Source: Kutzneria sp. 744
GTDB taxonomy: Bacteria > Actinomycetota > Actinomycetes > Mycobacteriales > Pseudonocardiaceae
Assembly (NCBI RefSeq): GCF_000568255.1
Contig: NZ_KK037166.1
Span: 9,875,002 to 9,939,001 of the forward strand
DNA: 64,000 nt
Reading direction: 5' to 3'
A program made the translations under genes and the position numbers. The notes beneath the pieces were generated by a model. That model was not told where the DNA came from. It saw only the letters and a list, made by a program, of their open reading frames with translations, and did no database searches. This document shows positions 26,536 through 35,214 of the stretch, piece by piece (within the stretch, counting starts at the first letter, position 1; each line of letters opens with the position of its first letter).

Positions 26536-28215
26536 TTCGAGTGAAATTGCTGTCGTTAACCGTTGCGTCCGTGCTCCTGGTCGGTCTTCCGGCGGCGGCG
26601 TCCGCGGCTCCGGATCCGTTGGCCGGCTACGAAAACCAACAGCTCACCTGGGCCGCGTGCCCCTTCTCGGCCGGCGCGGCCAAGCCGGCGCAGTGCGCGC
26701 TGGTCACTGTGCCGCGGGACTGGGCCGCCCCGGCGTCGGGTGTGGACATGAAGGTCCAGATCAGCAGAGTGGCCGCGACCGGCGCCTCGCTGGGGGCGAT
26801 CCTGGTGAATCCGGGCGGTCCCGGCGGCCAGGGATCGTCGCTGGCGGGAGCGCTGGCGAGCCTGGAACCGAGCGTGAGCGCCCGCTACGACTTCATCGGC
26901 ATGGACCCGCGTGGCACCGGCCACGAAGGCGGAACCAAGCCGGAGGACCAGGGGGTGCTCTGCAATGTCCCGACCGGTCGGCTGCCGGTCGGTGTGATGG
27001 ACGCCAGCGACCGCTCGGCCGCGAGCATCGCCGCTCACCAGCAGGTGCCGCGCGCGATCGCCGAGGCGTGCCAGAGCCTGGCCGCGTCGCCGTTCCTGAC
27101 GACGTGGCAGACCGCGCATGACATGGACCTGATCCGGCAGCTGCTGGGCCAGGCCAAGCTGAACTATCTGGGTTACTCCTACGGCACCTGGCTGGGCGCC
27201 AAGTACGCCTCGTTGTTCCCGGCCAGTGCCGGCAAGATCGTGCTGGACTCCAGCGTGAACTGGCAGGGCCGGCTGCTGGCCGACTTCGAGGACTTCCCGG
27301 TGATCGACCAGCGCCAGTTCGACGACGTCTACGTGCCGTGGCTGACCCGCAACGCGCCGGACGTGTTCGGCTCGACAACAGATGTTGTCCACCAGAAGTG
27401 GCAGCAGGTCCGGGACTACTACAAGGCGCACGGGGTGTCCCCGGACAACTTCAACGGCGCCTTCGTCGGCATGGGCAGCAAGTTCGCCTGGCTGCTGGCC
27501 ACCGCCGTGTTCGAGAACGGCGTCAAGGCGCTCGGCGGCGCTGCCACGGCCCCGGTCGCCCTGCAGTCCCAGCTCGACACCGCCTTCGGCAAGCCGATGG
27601 CCGCCGTGACTACGGCTGATGTCAGCGCCGCGCTGCAGCCCGACTACACGCAGATCTCCGACGTGCGGATCGGTGTCGCCTGCGGCGACCAGCCGACCAG
27701 GTCCGCCGCCTGGTACAAGGCGCTGAGCGACCGCCAGGGCCCGAAGTACCCGCTGTTCGGCTGGGCCTACGGCATCTCCGAGAGCTGTGGCTTCTGGTCC
27801 GACGCCCCGCGTCAGACGCTGCCGACCCTGCCGCCGTCGGTGGCCAAGAACGTGCTGGTCGTGCAGGGCGAGTTCGACCCGCAGACCGGCTACGATCTTT
27901 TCCCACGCGGCCGTCGCGGCGGCGCCGGGCGTCAGCCTGATCTCCGTCGACGACTCGCCGTACCACGGTCAGTACGCGCTGACCGCCAACCCCTGCGTCG
28001 ACGGCATGGTCAACGTGTTCCTGCTGGACAACTCGCGGCCGGGCAGCGCGGTGTGTCCGGGCGTGCCGCTCATGGGCGAGGATCAGGTGTTCCCGGTGCC
28101 CGGCCCGGTCAAGACGCCGAAGTCGGCGGCACGGTCGTTCGCGCCGGCGGTGGCCCCGTCGGCTCTGCGTGACCAGACGCAGGAGTTCATCAGCAAGACG
28201 AACTCCCTGCGCTGA
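26532..28215 (+). CDS. Secreted TAP-like S33 peptidase/hydrolase with a one-base frameshift
   Basis: A signal peptide (MIRVKLLSLTVASVLLVGL...) leads an alpha/beta hydrolase with VNPGGPGGQG (oxyanion), DPRGTG, and GYSYGTWLG with the nucleophile Ser near residue 220. The C-terminal TAP-like domain follows. This is the secreted tripeptidyl-aminopeptidase/proteinase family of streptomycetes. After QGEFDPQTGYDL the open frame turns to Arg-rich nonsense; the adjacent frame gives SHAAVAAAPGVSLISVDDSP and PYHGQYALTANPCV to a stop at 28215. Removing one T from the TTTT at 27898-27901 restores about 560 residues. Sequence error or recent mutation are both possible. The gene also contains one exact copy of the iterated palindrome. 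Confidence 0.8.
27374..27389. repeat. Iterated palindrome, exact copy (GACAACAGATGTTGTC)
   Basis: It lies inside the S33 hydrolase gene and encodes STTDVV with ACA ACA ... GTT GTC codons, unlike the C/G-ending codons around it. A weaker copy is at 27608-27623. Confidence 0.7.
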
Positions 28216-28221
28216 CCCGAC

Positions 28222-28255
28222 GATGCGGTGCGCGCCGACCGGTGCGCACCGCATC
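28222..28255. terminator. Strong hairpin terminator
   Basis: GATGCGGTGCGC (28222-28233) and GCGCACCGCATC (28244-28255) form a perfect 12-bp stem between the convergent S33 gene and the hydrolase remnant. Confidence 0.7.
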
Positions 28256-28261
28256 CGGTGG

Positions 28262-28652
28262 TCACAGCCGGCCGAAGAAGTCGGGCAGCACGCCGACAAC
28301 AGGTGTTGTCGCGAGGTCGTAGAGGTCTACGTGACCGGCGTTCTCGATCCAGTGCAGCCGTTTCGGCTCGGCGGCGCGCTCGAAGGCGTCGGTGGTCATG
28401 TGCTTGGTCAGGGCGTCGGCGCCGACGACCATCAGCAGCGGGCGTGGGGCGATCTGGTCGATGAGCCTGAACGCGTCGAAGGCCAGGATCTGGTCCACGC
28501 TGTTCCAGGTGAACTCCTTGGCCGCGCGGGGATGCCGGGCGCGGTCGGTGCAGTAGTACTGCCAGCCGTCGAACACGTGCTGGCTCGTCCGGGGTGTGGA
28601 GGTGGCCGGCGATGAGCAGGTCGTTGCTGGTGAACGTCACGTCGGTTCGCAT
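28262..28652 (-). pseudogene. Alpha/beta hydrolase gene with large internal deletion
   Basis: The start (MRTDVTFTSNDLLIAGHLHTPDE) is a typical N-terminus of a roughly 300-residue alpha/beta hydrolase. After about 24 residues it jumps, with a frame change near 28575, to the C-terminal third (FDGWQYYCTDRARHP, then APRPLLMVVGADALT and ENAGHVDLYDL). The nucleophile region is missing, so about 150-190 codons were lost. It cannot be an active hydrolase. An exact iterated palindrome lies inside it and another directly at its start codon. Confidence 0.75.
28295..28310. repeat. Iterated palindrome, exact copy (GACAACAGGTGTTGTC)
   Basis: It lies in the hydrolase remnant, read on the minus strand as TTPVV (ACA ACA CCT GTT GTC). 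Arms extend to 7 bp on each side. Confidence 0.7.
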
Positions 28653-28668
28653 GACAACCACCGTTGTC
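28653..28668. repeat. Iterated palindrome, exact copy (GACAACCACCGTTGTC), intergenic
   Basis: It abuts the ATG of the hydrolase remnant in the divergent promoter region shared with the XRE regulator remnant. It is the only exact copy here that lies outside a coding frame. Confidence 0.7.
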
Positions 28669-28756
28669 GAGCCGATCCGGGCGTACCAGATCAGGTCTGT
28701 TCCTGGGCCGGATCGTGCCCTCCCACGGCGGTCCGTCCCGGGTGGACAATCGCGGC

Positions 28757-29454
28757 ATGGCTTCCGATGTCGGTGACTTCCTCAAGGCGCGGCGGGCCGA
28801 GCTGACGCCCCGCGACGTCGGCCTGTCCCACGCCGACGAGCATCGGCGGGTGGCCGGGCTGCGCCGCGAGGAGGTCGCGCAGCTGGCGTCGATCAGCGTC
28901 GACTACTACACGCGGCTGGAGCAGGGCCGGGTGGCGGCGTCCTCGTCGGTGCTGGCAACGCTGGCCCGGGTCCTGAGGCTGGCCGACGAGCAGCAGACCT
29001 ACCTCTACGCCGTCGCCGGCAAGGCCCCGGCCAAGTGTCGCCGGGACACGCAGCGCGTCCGGCCGGCCATGCGCCGCCTGCTCGACCAGCTCACTGACGC
29101 CCCGGCGCTGGTGCTCGGCCGCCGCCTCGACATCCTGGCCTGGAACCGCCTGGCCGGCGCCCTGTTCGCCGACTTCGACGCCCTGCCTCCACCCACACCG
29201 CGCTGGTCGGCGAGCTTGCCGTGCAGGACAAGGACTTCCGCTCGTGGTGGGCCGCGCACCACGCCACTAATGCCAGCAACGGCGTCAAGCGTTACCGCCA
29301 CGCCGTCGCCGGCGACCTGACGCTGGACTGCGACCTGTGGGCCAGCCCGGACGGCAGCAACCAGCGGCTGATGGTGCTGACCGCCGAACCGGGCTCGCCC
29401 TCGCACGGCGCCCTGCGGTTCCTGGCCTCGTGGCAGGCGCACCCGGCCCTGTGA
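28757..29454 (+). pseudogene. XRE-family regulator (MmyB-like) with internal deletion
   Basis: An XRE helix-turn-helix (LRREEVAQLASISVDYYTRLEQG, about residues 35-57) and the start of the MmyB-like ligand domain (RLDILAWNRLAGALFADFDALPP) are intact. Around 29190 the frame changes and the text resumes at ALVGELAVQDKDFRSWW, continuing to LTAEPGSPSHGALRFLASW. About 40-50 codons normally between these blocks are missing. Relatives are usually divergent from a dehydrogenase or hydrolase, as here, and both partners are broken. Confidence 0.75.
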
Positions 29455-29526
29455 TCGAATCAGCGTTCCTGCGCTGGGCTGACCGGTTGGTGCGCTAATG
29501 TCCGACCCACCGGAGTGGGGGTTGGT

Positions 29527-31656
29527 GTGGGCGACTCGGTGGTGCGGCGGTTCCGGCAGCGGGCGGGCCTGACCCAGGAGGGGCTGGCCCAGCGCTCGGG
29601 GGTGTCGGTGCGGACGATCCGGGGCCTGGAGACGGGGGACCGCCCCAGCCCGCAGTTGGCTTCGTTACGCCAGTTGGCCGACGCGATGACGCTGTCGCCG
29701 GGGGACCGCGACGAGCTGATGGCGTCCGTGCTGGGCACGGCGTCGGCGCCTCGACAACTACCGTTGTCACCATCGGGATTCACTGGGCGTGAGGCGGAGT
29801 TGGCCCAGCTCGACGCGGCGGCGTCGATGGTGGTCATCAGCGCGGTCGCCGGCGCGGGCGGCATCGGCAAGACCTGGCTCGCGGTGCGGTGGGCGCATCG
29901 GAACGTTGATCGTTTTCCGGACGGGCAGCTGTTCGTCGACCTGCGGGGATTTAGCCCCGACAGCGACCCGGTCGAGCCGCTGGCGGCCCTGCGGGGCTTC
30001 CTGGACGCCCTCGGCGTCGACACCGCGCGTGTCACCGGCGACCTGGACGAGCACGCGGCTCGGTACCGGAGCGAGGTCGCGGGCAAGCGGATGCTGATCG
30101 TCCTCGACAACGCCGCGACGGCCGACCAGGTCGTGCCGTTGTTGCCGGGCACGCCGACCTGCACGGTGCTGGTGACCAGCCGACGGGTCCTCTCCGCCTT
30201 GCTGCACCGGCATGGCGCCCACCACGTGCCGCTGAGCGCCCTGGACGAGGACGAGGCGCGCGAGTTTCTGGTGCAGGGCCTCGGTTCTGAGCGGGTTACC
30301 GCCGAGCCGGCGGCGGCCGAGGAGCTGATCGAGGCCTGCGGGCGGTACCCGCTGGCGTTGGCGATCATGGTGAGTCGCGGGCGTAACAGCACCTCGTTGG
30401 CCGGGCTGGCGGCCGAGCTGCGGGAACACGGCCTGGATGCCCTGACCAACGTGCTGTCCTGGTCGCTCAAGGCCCTGACCGACGAGCAGCGCACGGTGTT
30501 CGCCCTGCTGGGCACCGCCCCCGGCGCGGACATCGGCCTGCCGGCCGCCGCGAGCCTCACCGGGCTGTCCAGGGCGCAGGTGACCCGGGTGCTGCGGGCG
30601 TTGACGGAGGCGTCTCTGCTGACCCGGCTGGCCAACGGCCGGTACGCGATGCACGACCTCATCCGTGCCTTTGCCGCGCAACAGGAAGTCGCCGAGCGAC
30701 CGGAGGCTTTGCGACGGGTGCTGGACTTCTACCTCCACACCGCCAACGCCGCCGCCCAGCAACTGGATCCGCAGCCGCTGGAGCTGCCGCCGCCGACCGT
30801 GGAGCCCCAGCCGATCCCGGACGTGGCGGCGGCGCTGGCCTGGTTCGACGACGAGCTCCCGAACCTCCTTGCCGTGCAACGCAATGCCGCCGGTCTCACG
30901 GTGTGGCAGCTGGCCCGGACCATGAACAGCTTCCTGCACCGGCGGGGCTGGCATCACAACCGGCTCATCGTCTGGCAGGCCGCGGTGGACGCCGACGTGC
31001 CGGAGTCGCGGGCCAACGCCCATGGTTTCCTCGGCCGGGCCTACGGCGCCCTGGGCCGGTTCGAGGAGGCGACCGAGCATTTCGAGCAGGCCCTCGCCCA
31101 TGCCGAGGGCGACACGTTGCAGCAGGCCAACACCTATCGCATGCTCGCGGCGGCGTGGGAGCAGCGCGGGGACGACCGGCGGGCCCTGGAGCACACTTCC
31201 GAGGCCTTGAACCGATATCGCACGCTCGACCAGCCGGTGTGGGAGGCCGACGCGCTGAACTCCATGGGCTGGTACGAAACCCGCCTCGGCGACCAGGACG
31301 CCGCACGGCGGCACTGCGAGGAAGCCCTGACCATGCAGCGCCGCAACGGTTATCGCGACGGCGAGGCGGCGGCGCTGGACAGCCTCGGGCACATCGCCCG
31401 TCACACCGGTCGGCACCGGGAATCCGTGGACTACTACGAGCAGGCACTGGCGATCTTCCGTGACGTCGGCAACACCGTGTTCGCGGCGGTGGCCCTCGAC
31501 GGCCTCGGCCACCCGCTGGCCGCGCTCGGCCGGGCCGACGAGGCCCGCGCGGCCTGGGGCGAGGCGCTGCTGCTGTTCCAGGAGCAGGGCCGTGAGGGCG
31601 ACGCCGAGCGCGTGCGGCGGCAACTTGACAGCGTGGATCACACAACTGCCGGGTGA
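29527..31656 (+). CDS. XRE-HTH / NB-ARC ATPase / TPR regulator (copy 1)
   Basis: The roughly 709-residue STAND protein has an XRE helix-turn-helix (LTQEGLAQRSGVSVRTIRGLE) at residues about 14-34 and the PRQLP...FTGRE linker. The NB-ARC domain has Walker A GAGGIGKTWLA near residue 113 and RMLIVLDNAA (Walker B). A winged-helix segment and C-terminal TPR repeats (HGFLGRAYGALGRFEEATEHF) follow. These are ATP-dependent switch regulators. I chose GTG 29527 over 29515 by alignment with the downstream paralogue. An exact iterated palindrome lies in the linker. Confidence 0.88.
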   Translation: MGDSVVRRFRQRAGLTQEGLAQRSGVSVRTIRGLETGDRPSPQLASLRQLADAMTLSPGDRDELMASVLGTASAPRQLPLSPSGFTGREAELAQLDAAASMVVISAVAGAGGIGKTWLAVRWAHRNVDRFPDGQLFVDLRGFSPDSDPVEPLAALRGFLDALGVDTARVTGDLDEHAARYRSEVAGKRMLIVLDNAATADQVVPLLPGTPTCTVLVTSRRVLSALLHRHGAHHVPLSALDEDEAREFLVQGLGSERVTAEPAAAEELIEACGRYPLALAIMVSRGRNSTSLAGLAAELREHGLDALTNVLSWSLKALTDEQRTVFALLGTAPGADIGLPAAASLTGLSRAQVTRVLRALTEASLLTRLANGRYAMHDLIRAFAAQQEVAERPEALRRVLDFYLHTANAAAQQLDPQPLELPPPTVEPQPIPDVAAALAWFDDELPNLLAVQRNAAGLTVWQLARTMNSFLHRRGWHHNRLIVWQAAVDADVPESRANAHGFLGRAYGALGRFEEATEHFEQALAHAEGDTLQQANTYRMLAAAWEQRGDDRRALEHTSEALNRYRTLDQPVWEADALNSMGWYETRLGDQDAARRHCEEALTMQRRNGYRDGEAAALDSLGHIARHTGRHRESVDYYEQALAIFRDVGNTVFAAVALDGLGHPLAALGRADEARAAWGEALLLFQEQGREGDAERVRRQLDSVDHTTAG
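29753..29768. repeat. Iterated palindrome, exact copy (GACAACTACCGTTGTC)
   Basis: It encodes RQLPLS with codons CGA CAA CTA CCG TTG TCA. The downstream paralogue encodes the aligned RQLPAA with CGG CAG CTG CCG GCC GCC at the same length, so the palindrome here arose by substitution rather than insertion. Confidence 0.75.
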
Positions 31657-31699
31657 ACCGCGCCGGGGCGATTATCATGGCGGCAGGGGGCGATGAACG

Positions 31700-33616
31700 A
31701 TGGCGGACCGACGCCGATCGACGTTGCGGGAGCTCCGCACGCGGACCGGGCTCACCCAGGAAGCGCTCGCCGACCGATCCGGCGTGTCGGTCAGCACCAT
31801 TCGCGGCATGGAGAACGGCACGCGGGTCAATCCCCGGCCGGACACCCTGCGCCAACTGGCTGACGTGCTGGGGCTCGCGCCCATCGAGTACGAGGACCTG
31901 TTGGCGGAGAACGACCTTCCGTCAGCCGAGCGGTCCACGCGCCCACGGCAGCTGCCGGCCGCCCCGCACGGGTTCACCGGCCGGGCCGACTTCACCGTCG
32001 AGGTGCCGACCGTGTTGACCGGCCCGGGCGGCATCGGCAAGACGTGGCTCGCGTTGCACTGGGCTCATGAGCACGCCGGGGAATTCCCGGACGGACACCT
32101 TTTCGTCGACCTGCGCGGCTACGGCCCCGACGACGATCCGGCAGAGCCGCAGGCGGCGCTGCGCGGGTTCCTGGACGCCCTCGGTGTGAACGACTTTCGC
32201 GGCGGGCTGGCCGAACACGCCGCCCTGTACCGGAGTCATGTCGCCGGTCGGCGGATGCTGATCGTGCTGGACAACGCGGCGAGTGCCGACCAGGTGGTGC
32301 CGCTGCTGCCGGGCTCGTCCACGTGCACGGTCCTGATCACCAGCCGGACGACCTTGAGTGCCTTGCTGCACCGGCACGGGGTGCGGCACGTGCGGCTGGA
32401 CGTGTTGGGGGACAACGAGGCGTACGGGCTGCTGGCGCGGCGGATCGGCGACTGGCGACTGGCCGCCGAGCCCGACGTCGTCCGCGAGCTGATCGGGCTG
32501 TGCGGGGGATATCCGTTGGCGCTGGCCATTGTCGCCGGTCGGGCGCACGCACATCCGGACATCCCGCTGTCGGAGTTCGCCGCCGAACTGACCGAGCTGG
32601 GGCTGGATGCCCTGGACGACGCCGATCCGGCCGCCAGTCTGCCGGCGGTGCTGTCGTGGTCGCTGCGGACGTTGACCCCGCAGCAGCGGGAGGTCTTCGG
32701 GTTGCTGGGAGTTGCCCCGGGCGTCGACATCAGCGCGGCGGCCGCTGCCGCGCTGACCGGGCTGTCAAGGCCGCGGGTGGTGAAGGTGTTGCGGGAGTTG
32801 GAAGATGCCTCACTCCTGCGGCGGCAAGCCAATGGCCGCTATGTCATGTACGACCTGATCCGCCGGTTCGCCGCGACTCCAGGATCCGACATAAATCGAG
32901 GACTGCTCGACTTCTACGTCAGCTCCGCCCTCGCCGCCGATCGCGTGCTGGATCCGCATCGGGCGTCCCCGGAACTCGACGCGCCGGAGCCGATGGATGA
33001 GCCGGCGGCGTTGGCCTGGTTCGCCGCCGAACACGCCAATCTCTTTGCCGTGCAACGGTGGGCCGCCGAGCGCGGCCATTCCTGCGAGGTCCGGCAGTTG
33101 GCGTGGGCCATGACCACCTTTCACCTCCGGCAGTCCGATCGTGACGCCGAACTCGCCTCCTGGCGTCTCGCGGCCGTTTCCCATGACGTCCAGGCCCATC
33201 GTTATCTCGGTCGCGCCCATGCCGATCTGGGGCAACACCAGGAAGCCCTGGCGCACCTGGGTCAGGCCCTGGCGCTGAAGGACGAGGCCGCGGTCCTGGA
33301 CAGTCGGGGTTACATCGCCCAGCACACCGGACACCCCGATTGTGCTCTTCAGTGCTATCGGCAGGCCGTCGCGTTGTGGCGCAATGACTTCGAGGCCGCC
33401 CGAACGCTGGAGCAGCTCGGGCACGTACACCGGACTCTTGACCAGCACGACCAGGCCCGCGAGGTGTGGTCAACCGTGCTGAACGTCTATCAGGGGGCCG
33501 CCGCCGACCGGGTGCGCCAGCATCTCGCCGCGCTGGACTGTCGGCGCATCGCCTCACGCGAAGTGGGGAATCACCTTGCTGGCGAACAGTTCCAGGTGAT
33601 CGTCGACGTCCCGTGA
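31700..33616 (+). CDS. XRE-HTH / NB-ARC ATPase / TPR regulator (copy 2)
   Basis: The 638-residue paralogue of the preceding gene has the same order: helix-turn-helix (LTQEALADRSGVSVSTIRGME), linker RQLPAAPHGFTGR, Walker A GPGGIGKTWLA near residue 110, RMLIVLDNAA, and shorter TPR repeats. The two genes are in tandem, 43 bp apart, and presumably arose by duplication then divergence. The segment after the linker is shorter than in copy 1. The 3' end overlaps the convergent LLM oxidoreductase gene by 63 bp, so the last residues (NHLAGEQFQVIVDVP) may be a run-on after a lost stop. Targets are unknown. Confidence 0.87.
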   Translation: MADRRRSTLRELRTRTGLTQEALADRSGVSVSTIRGMENGTRVNPRPDTLRQLADVLGLAPIEYEDLLAENDLPSAERSTRPRQLPAAPHGFTGRADFTVEVPTVLTGPGGIGKTWLALHWAHEHAGEFPDGHLFVDLRGYGPDDDPAEPQAALRGFLDALGVNDFRGGLAEHAALYRSHVAGRRMLIVLDNAASADQVVPLLPGSSTCTVLITSRTTLSALLHRHGVRHVRLDVLGDNEAYGLLARRIGDWRLAAEPDVVRELIGLCGGYPLALAIVAGRAHAHPDIPLSEFAAELTELGLDALDDADPAASLPAVLSWSLRTLTPQQREVFGLLGVAPGVDISAAAAAALTGLSRPRVVKVLRELEDASLLRRQANGRYVMYDLIRRFAATPGSDINRGLLDFYVSSALAADRVLDPHRASPELDAPEPMDEPAALAWFAAEHANLFAVQRWAAERGHSCEVRQLAWAMTTFHLRQSDRDAELASWRLAAVSHDVQAHRYLGRAHADLGQHQEALAHLGQALALKDEAAVLDSRGYIAQHTGHPDCALQCYRQAVALWRNDFEAARTLEQLGHVHRTLDQHDQAREVWSTVLNVYQGAAADRVRQHLAALDCRRIASREVGNHLAGEQFQVIVDVP

Positions 33617-34519
33617 CGGCAGGCCCGGCGCGGCCAGCCGGAGGCCGAAGGTGTCGACCGGGAGATCGCCGACCATGGACCGGATCTTCGCGACCATGTC
33701 GTCCGGCGTGAGGATCGAGACCACGCCGCGCAGATCCTCGATGGTGGCCATGCTCCGGATGCCGGCGTTGGCCACGTTGTTGGAGGCGGCCAGTCGTGCG
33801 GCCTCGTTGAACCAGTGCAGCAGGCCGGGGCCGACGAGGGCGAGCGTTCGTTCGGGGTCCTCGGAGACGAAAAGCCAGGGGCTGCCGGTGAGGTTGAGGC
33901 GCGGTTCCTTGCCGGTCGGCGCCAGTTCCTCCAGGTACATGCGCCAGACGTCCGGATTGGCGGGGCCGGTGTAGGCGTCGCCGTAGAGGGCGGCCCGTCG
34001 GACGGCCGCGCGACTGGTGCCGCCGACCCAGATCGGCGGGTGCGGCTGCTGCACCGGCGGCGGCGTGATCTTCGCGCCGTTGACGGTGTCCCCGTCGAGC
34101 AGCCGGCGCACGATGTCCAGGTTTTCGTTGGCCCGTTTGCCGATGTCCTCGGGGGCGACGCCGTAACCGGCGAACTCGACGGCGTTGTATCCGACGCCGA
34201 CGCCCAGATCGACGCGGCCGTTGGACAGCACGTCCAGCACCGCGACGTCCTCCGCCAGCCGGACCGGGTGGTACAGCGGCAGCAGCGCCACGTTGGTCGC
34301 CACACGCATCGTCGTCGTGCGGGCGGAGATGGCCGTGGCCGCGATCAGCGGCGATGGCACGAAATGGTCATCGGTGAAGTGGTGCTCGCCGATCAGGGCG
34401 TGTCCGAAGCCCAGTGTCTCGGCGTGCGCCAGGTGTTCCACGGTGTCCGCGTACACCGCCGTCGAGCTGCGGGTCTCCGCCGGCGACCGGCGGAAGTCCA
34501 CGATCAGTCCGAAGCGCAT
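33554..34519 (-). CDS. LLM-class flavin-dependent oxidoreductase
   Basis: A 321-residue luciferase-like TIM-barrel monooxygenase: MRFGLIVDFR start, GEHHF (about residue 44), the NVALLPLYHPVRLAEDVAVLDVLSNGR core in part, and PPIWVGGTS. The family uses reduced FMN or F420; substrate is unknown. GGGAGG upstream of the ATG at 34519 fixes the start. It is divergent from a TetR gene and shares with it a promoter region carrying matching inverted repeats, so it is probably repressed by that regulator. Confidence 0.88.
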   Translation of the reverse strand: MRFGLIVDFRRSPAETRSSTAVYADTVEHLAHAETLGFGHALIGEHHFTDDHFVPSPLIAATAISARTTTMRVATNVALLPLYHPVRLAEDVAVLDVLSNGRVDLGVGVGYNAVEFAGYGVAPEDIGKRANENLDIVRRLLDGDTVNGAKITPPPVQQPHPPIWVGGTSRAAVRRAALYGDAYTGPANPDVWRMYLEELAPTGKEPRLNLTGSPWLFVSEDPERTLALVGPGLLHWFNEAARLAASNNVANAGIRSMATIEDLRGVVSILTPDDMVAKIRSMVGDLPVDTFGLRLAAPGLPSRDVDDHLELFASKVIPHFA

Positions 34520-34533
34520 GATCCCTCCCATGT

Positions 34534-34592
34534 AAGTGGGGACTTAATCCCCGTTTGTCACCGTAGCGCAAGCGTGGATAAAATCCCCACTT
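34534..34592. promoter_or_regulatory. Paired TetR operators between LLM and TetR genes
   Basis: AAGTGGGGACTTAATCCCC (34534-34552) contains the palindrome GGGGA-CTTAA-TCCCC. A related site, GGATAAAATCCCCACTT, lies at 34577-34592 plus flank. AAGTGGGGA and TCCCCACTT also pair across the two sites. One site lies next to each divergent start, consistent with a TetR repressor controlling both genes. Confidence 0.6.
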
Positions 34593-34608
34593 AGTGAGAG
34601 GAGGGCGC

Positions 34609-35202
34609 ATGCCGACCGTCCGCGCCGACGCGCTCCGCAACCGCGCGCGCATCCTGGCCGCCGCCACCGACGTGTTCGCCGAGCACGGCCCCGACGCCGC
34701 CCTCGACGACATCGCCAAGCGGGCCGCCATCGGCAACGCCACCGTCTACCGGCACTTCGCCGACCGCACTTCCTTGCTGCACGAGGTTGTTCGCTGCGTC
34801 ATGACCCGCACCGCCGACGCCGCCGAGCTCGCCGTCGAGTCCTCGCCCGATTCCTACGCGGCGTTGTGCGGCTTCGTCCACGCCGTCGCCGACCAGCGGA
34901 TCACCATCCTCTGTCCGCTGCTCTCGTCGGCCGACCACGCCGGCCTCGCGGACCTCAAGCAGCGCGTGATCACCGCCGTCGACACCCTCGTCACCGCCGC
35001 TCAGCAGGCCGGTCAGATCCGCTCCGACGTCAGCTTCGCCGACGTGCTCATGGCCCTGGCCCAGCTCACCCGTCCGCCGGCCGGCCGGTCCTGGTCCGAT
35101 GTCGAGCCCTTCGCCCACCGCAGCCTGCGGATCTACCTCGACGGCCTCCGGGCCGAATCCGACCTGCCCGGCCGTCCCGCCACTGTCGACGATCTCCGCT
35201 GA
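34609..35202 (+). CDS. TetR-family regulator
   Basis: The 197-residue protein has an N-terminal TetR helix-turn-helix (RARILAAATDVFAEHGPDAALDDIAKRAAIGNATVYRHFADR, given here only as the region of residues 8-50). The C-terminal ligand domain resembles the SBDCP-type regulators of actinomycetes. GGAGGG lies just before the ATG at 34609. It is divergent from one LLM oxidoreductase and 12 bp upstream of another, so it likely controls both. Confidence 0.9.
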   Translation: MPTVRADALRNRARILAAATDVFAEHGPDAALDDIAKRAAIGNATVYRHFADRTSLLHEVVRCVMTRTADAAELAVESSPDSYAALCGFVHAVADQRITILCPLLSSADHAGLADLKQRVITAVDTLVTAAQQAGQIRSDVSFADVLMALAQLTRPPAGRSWSDVEPFAHRSLRIYLDGLRAESDLPGRPATVDDLR

Positions 35203-35214
35203 TCAGGAGCTGCG

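Noticed and set aside
19130-29454. Genomic island or prophage
   Set aside because: Several pseudogenes are present, but no integrase, att repeats, tRNA edge or phage genes were seen.
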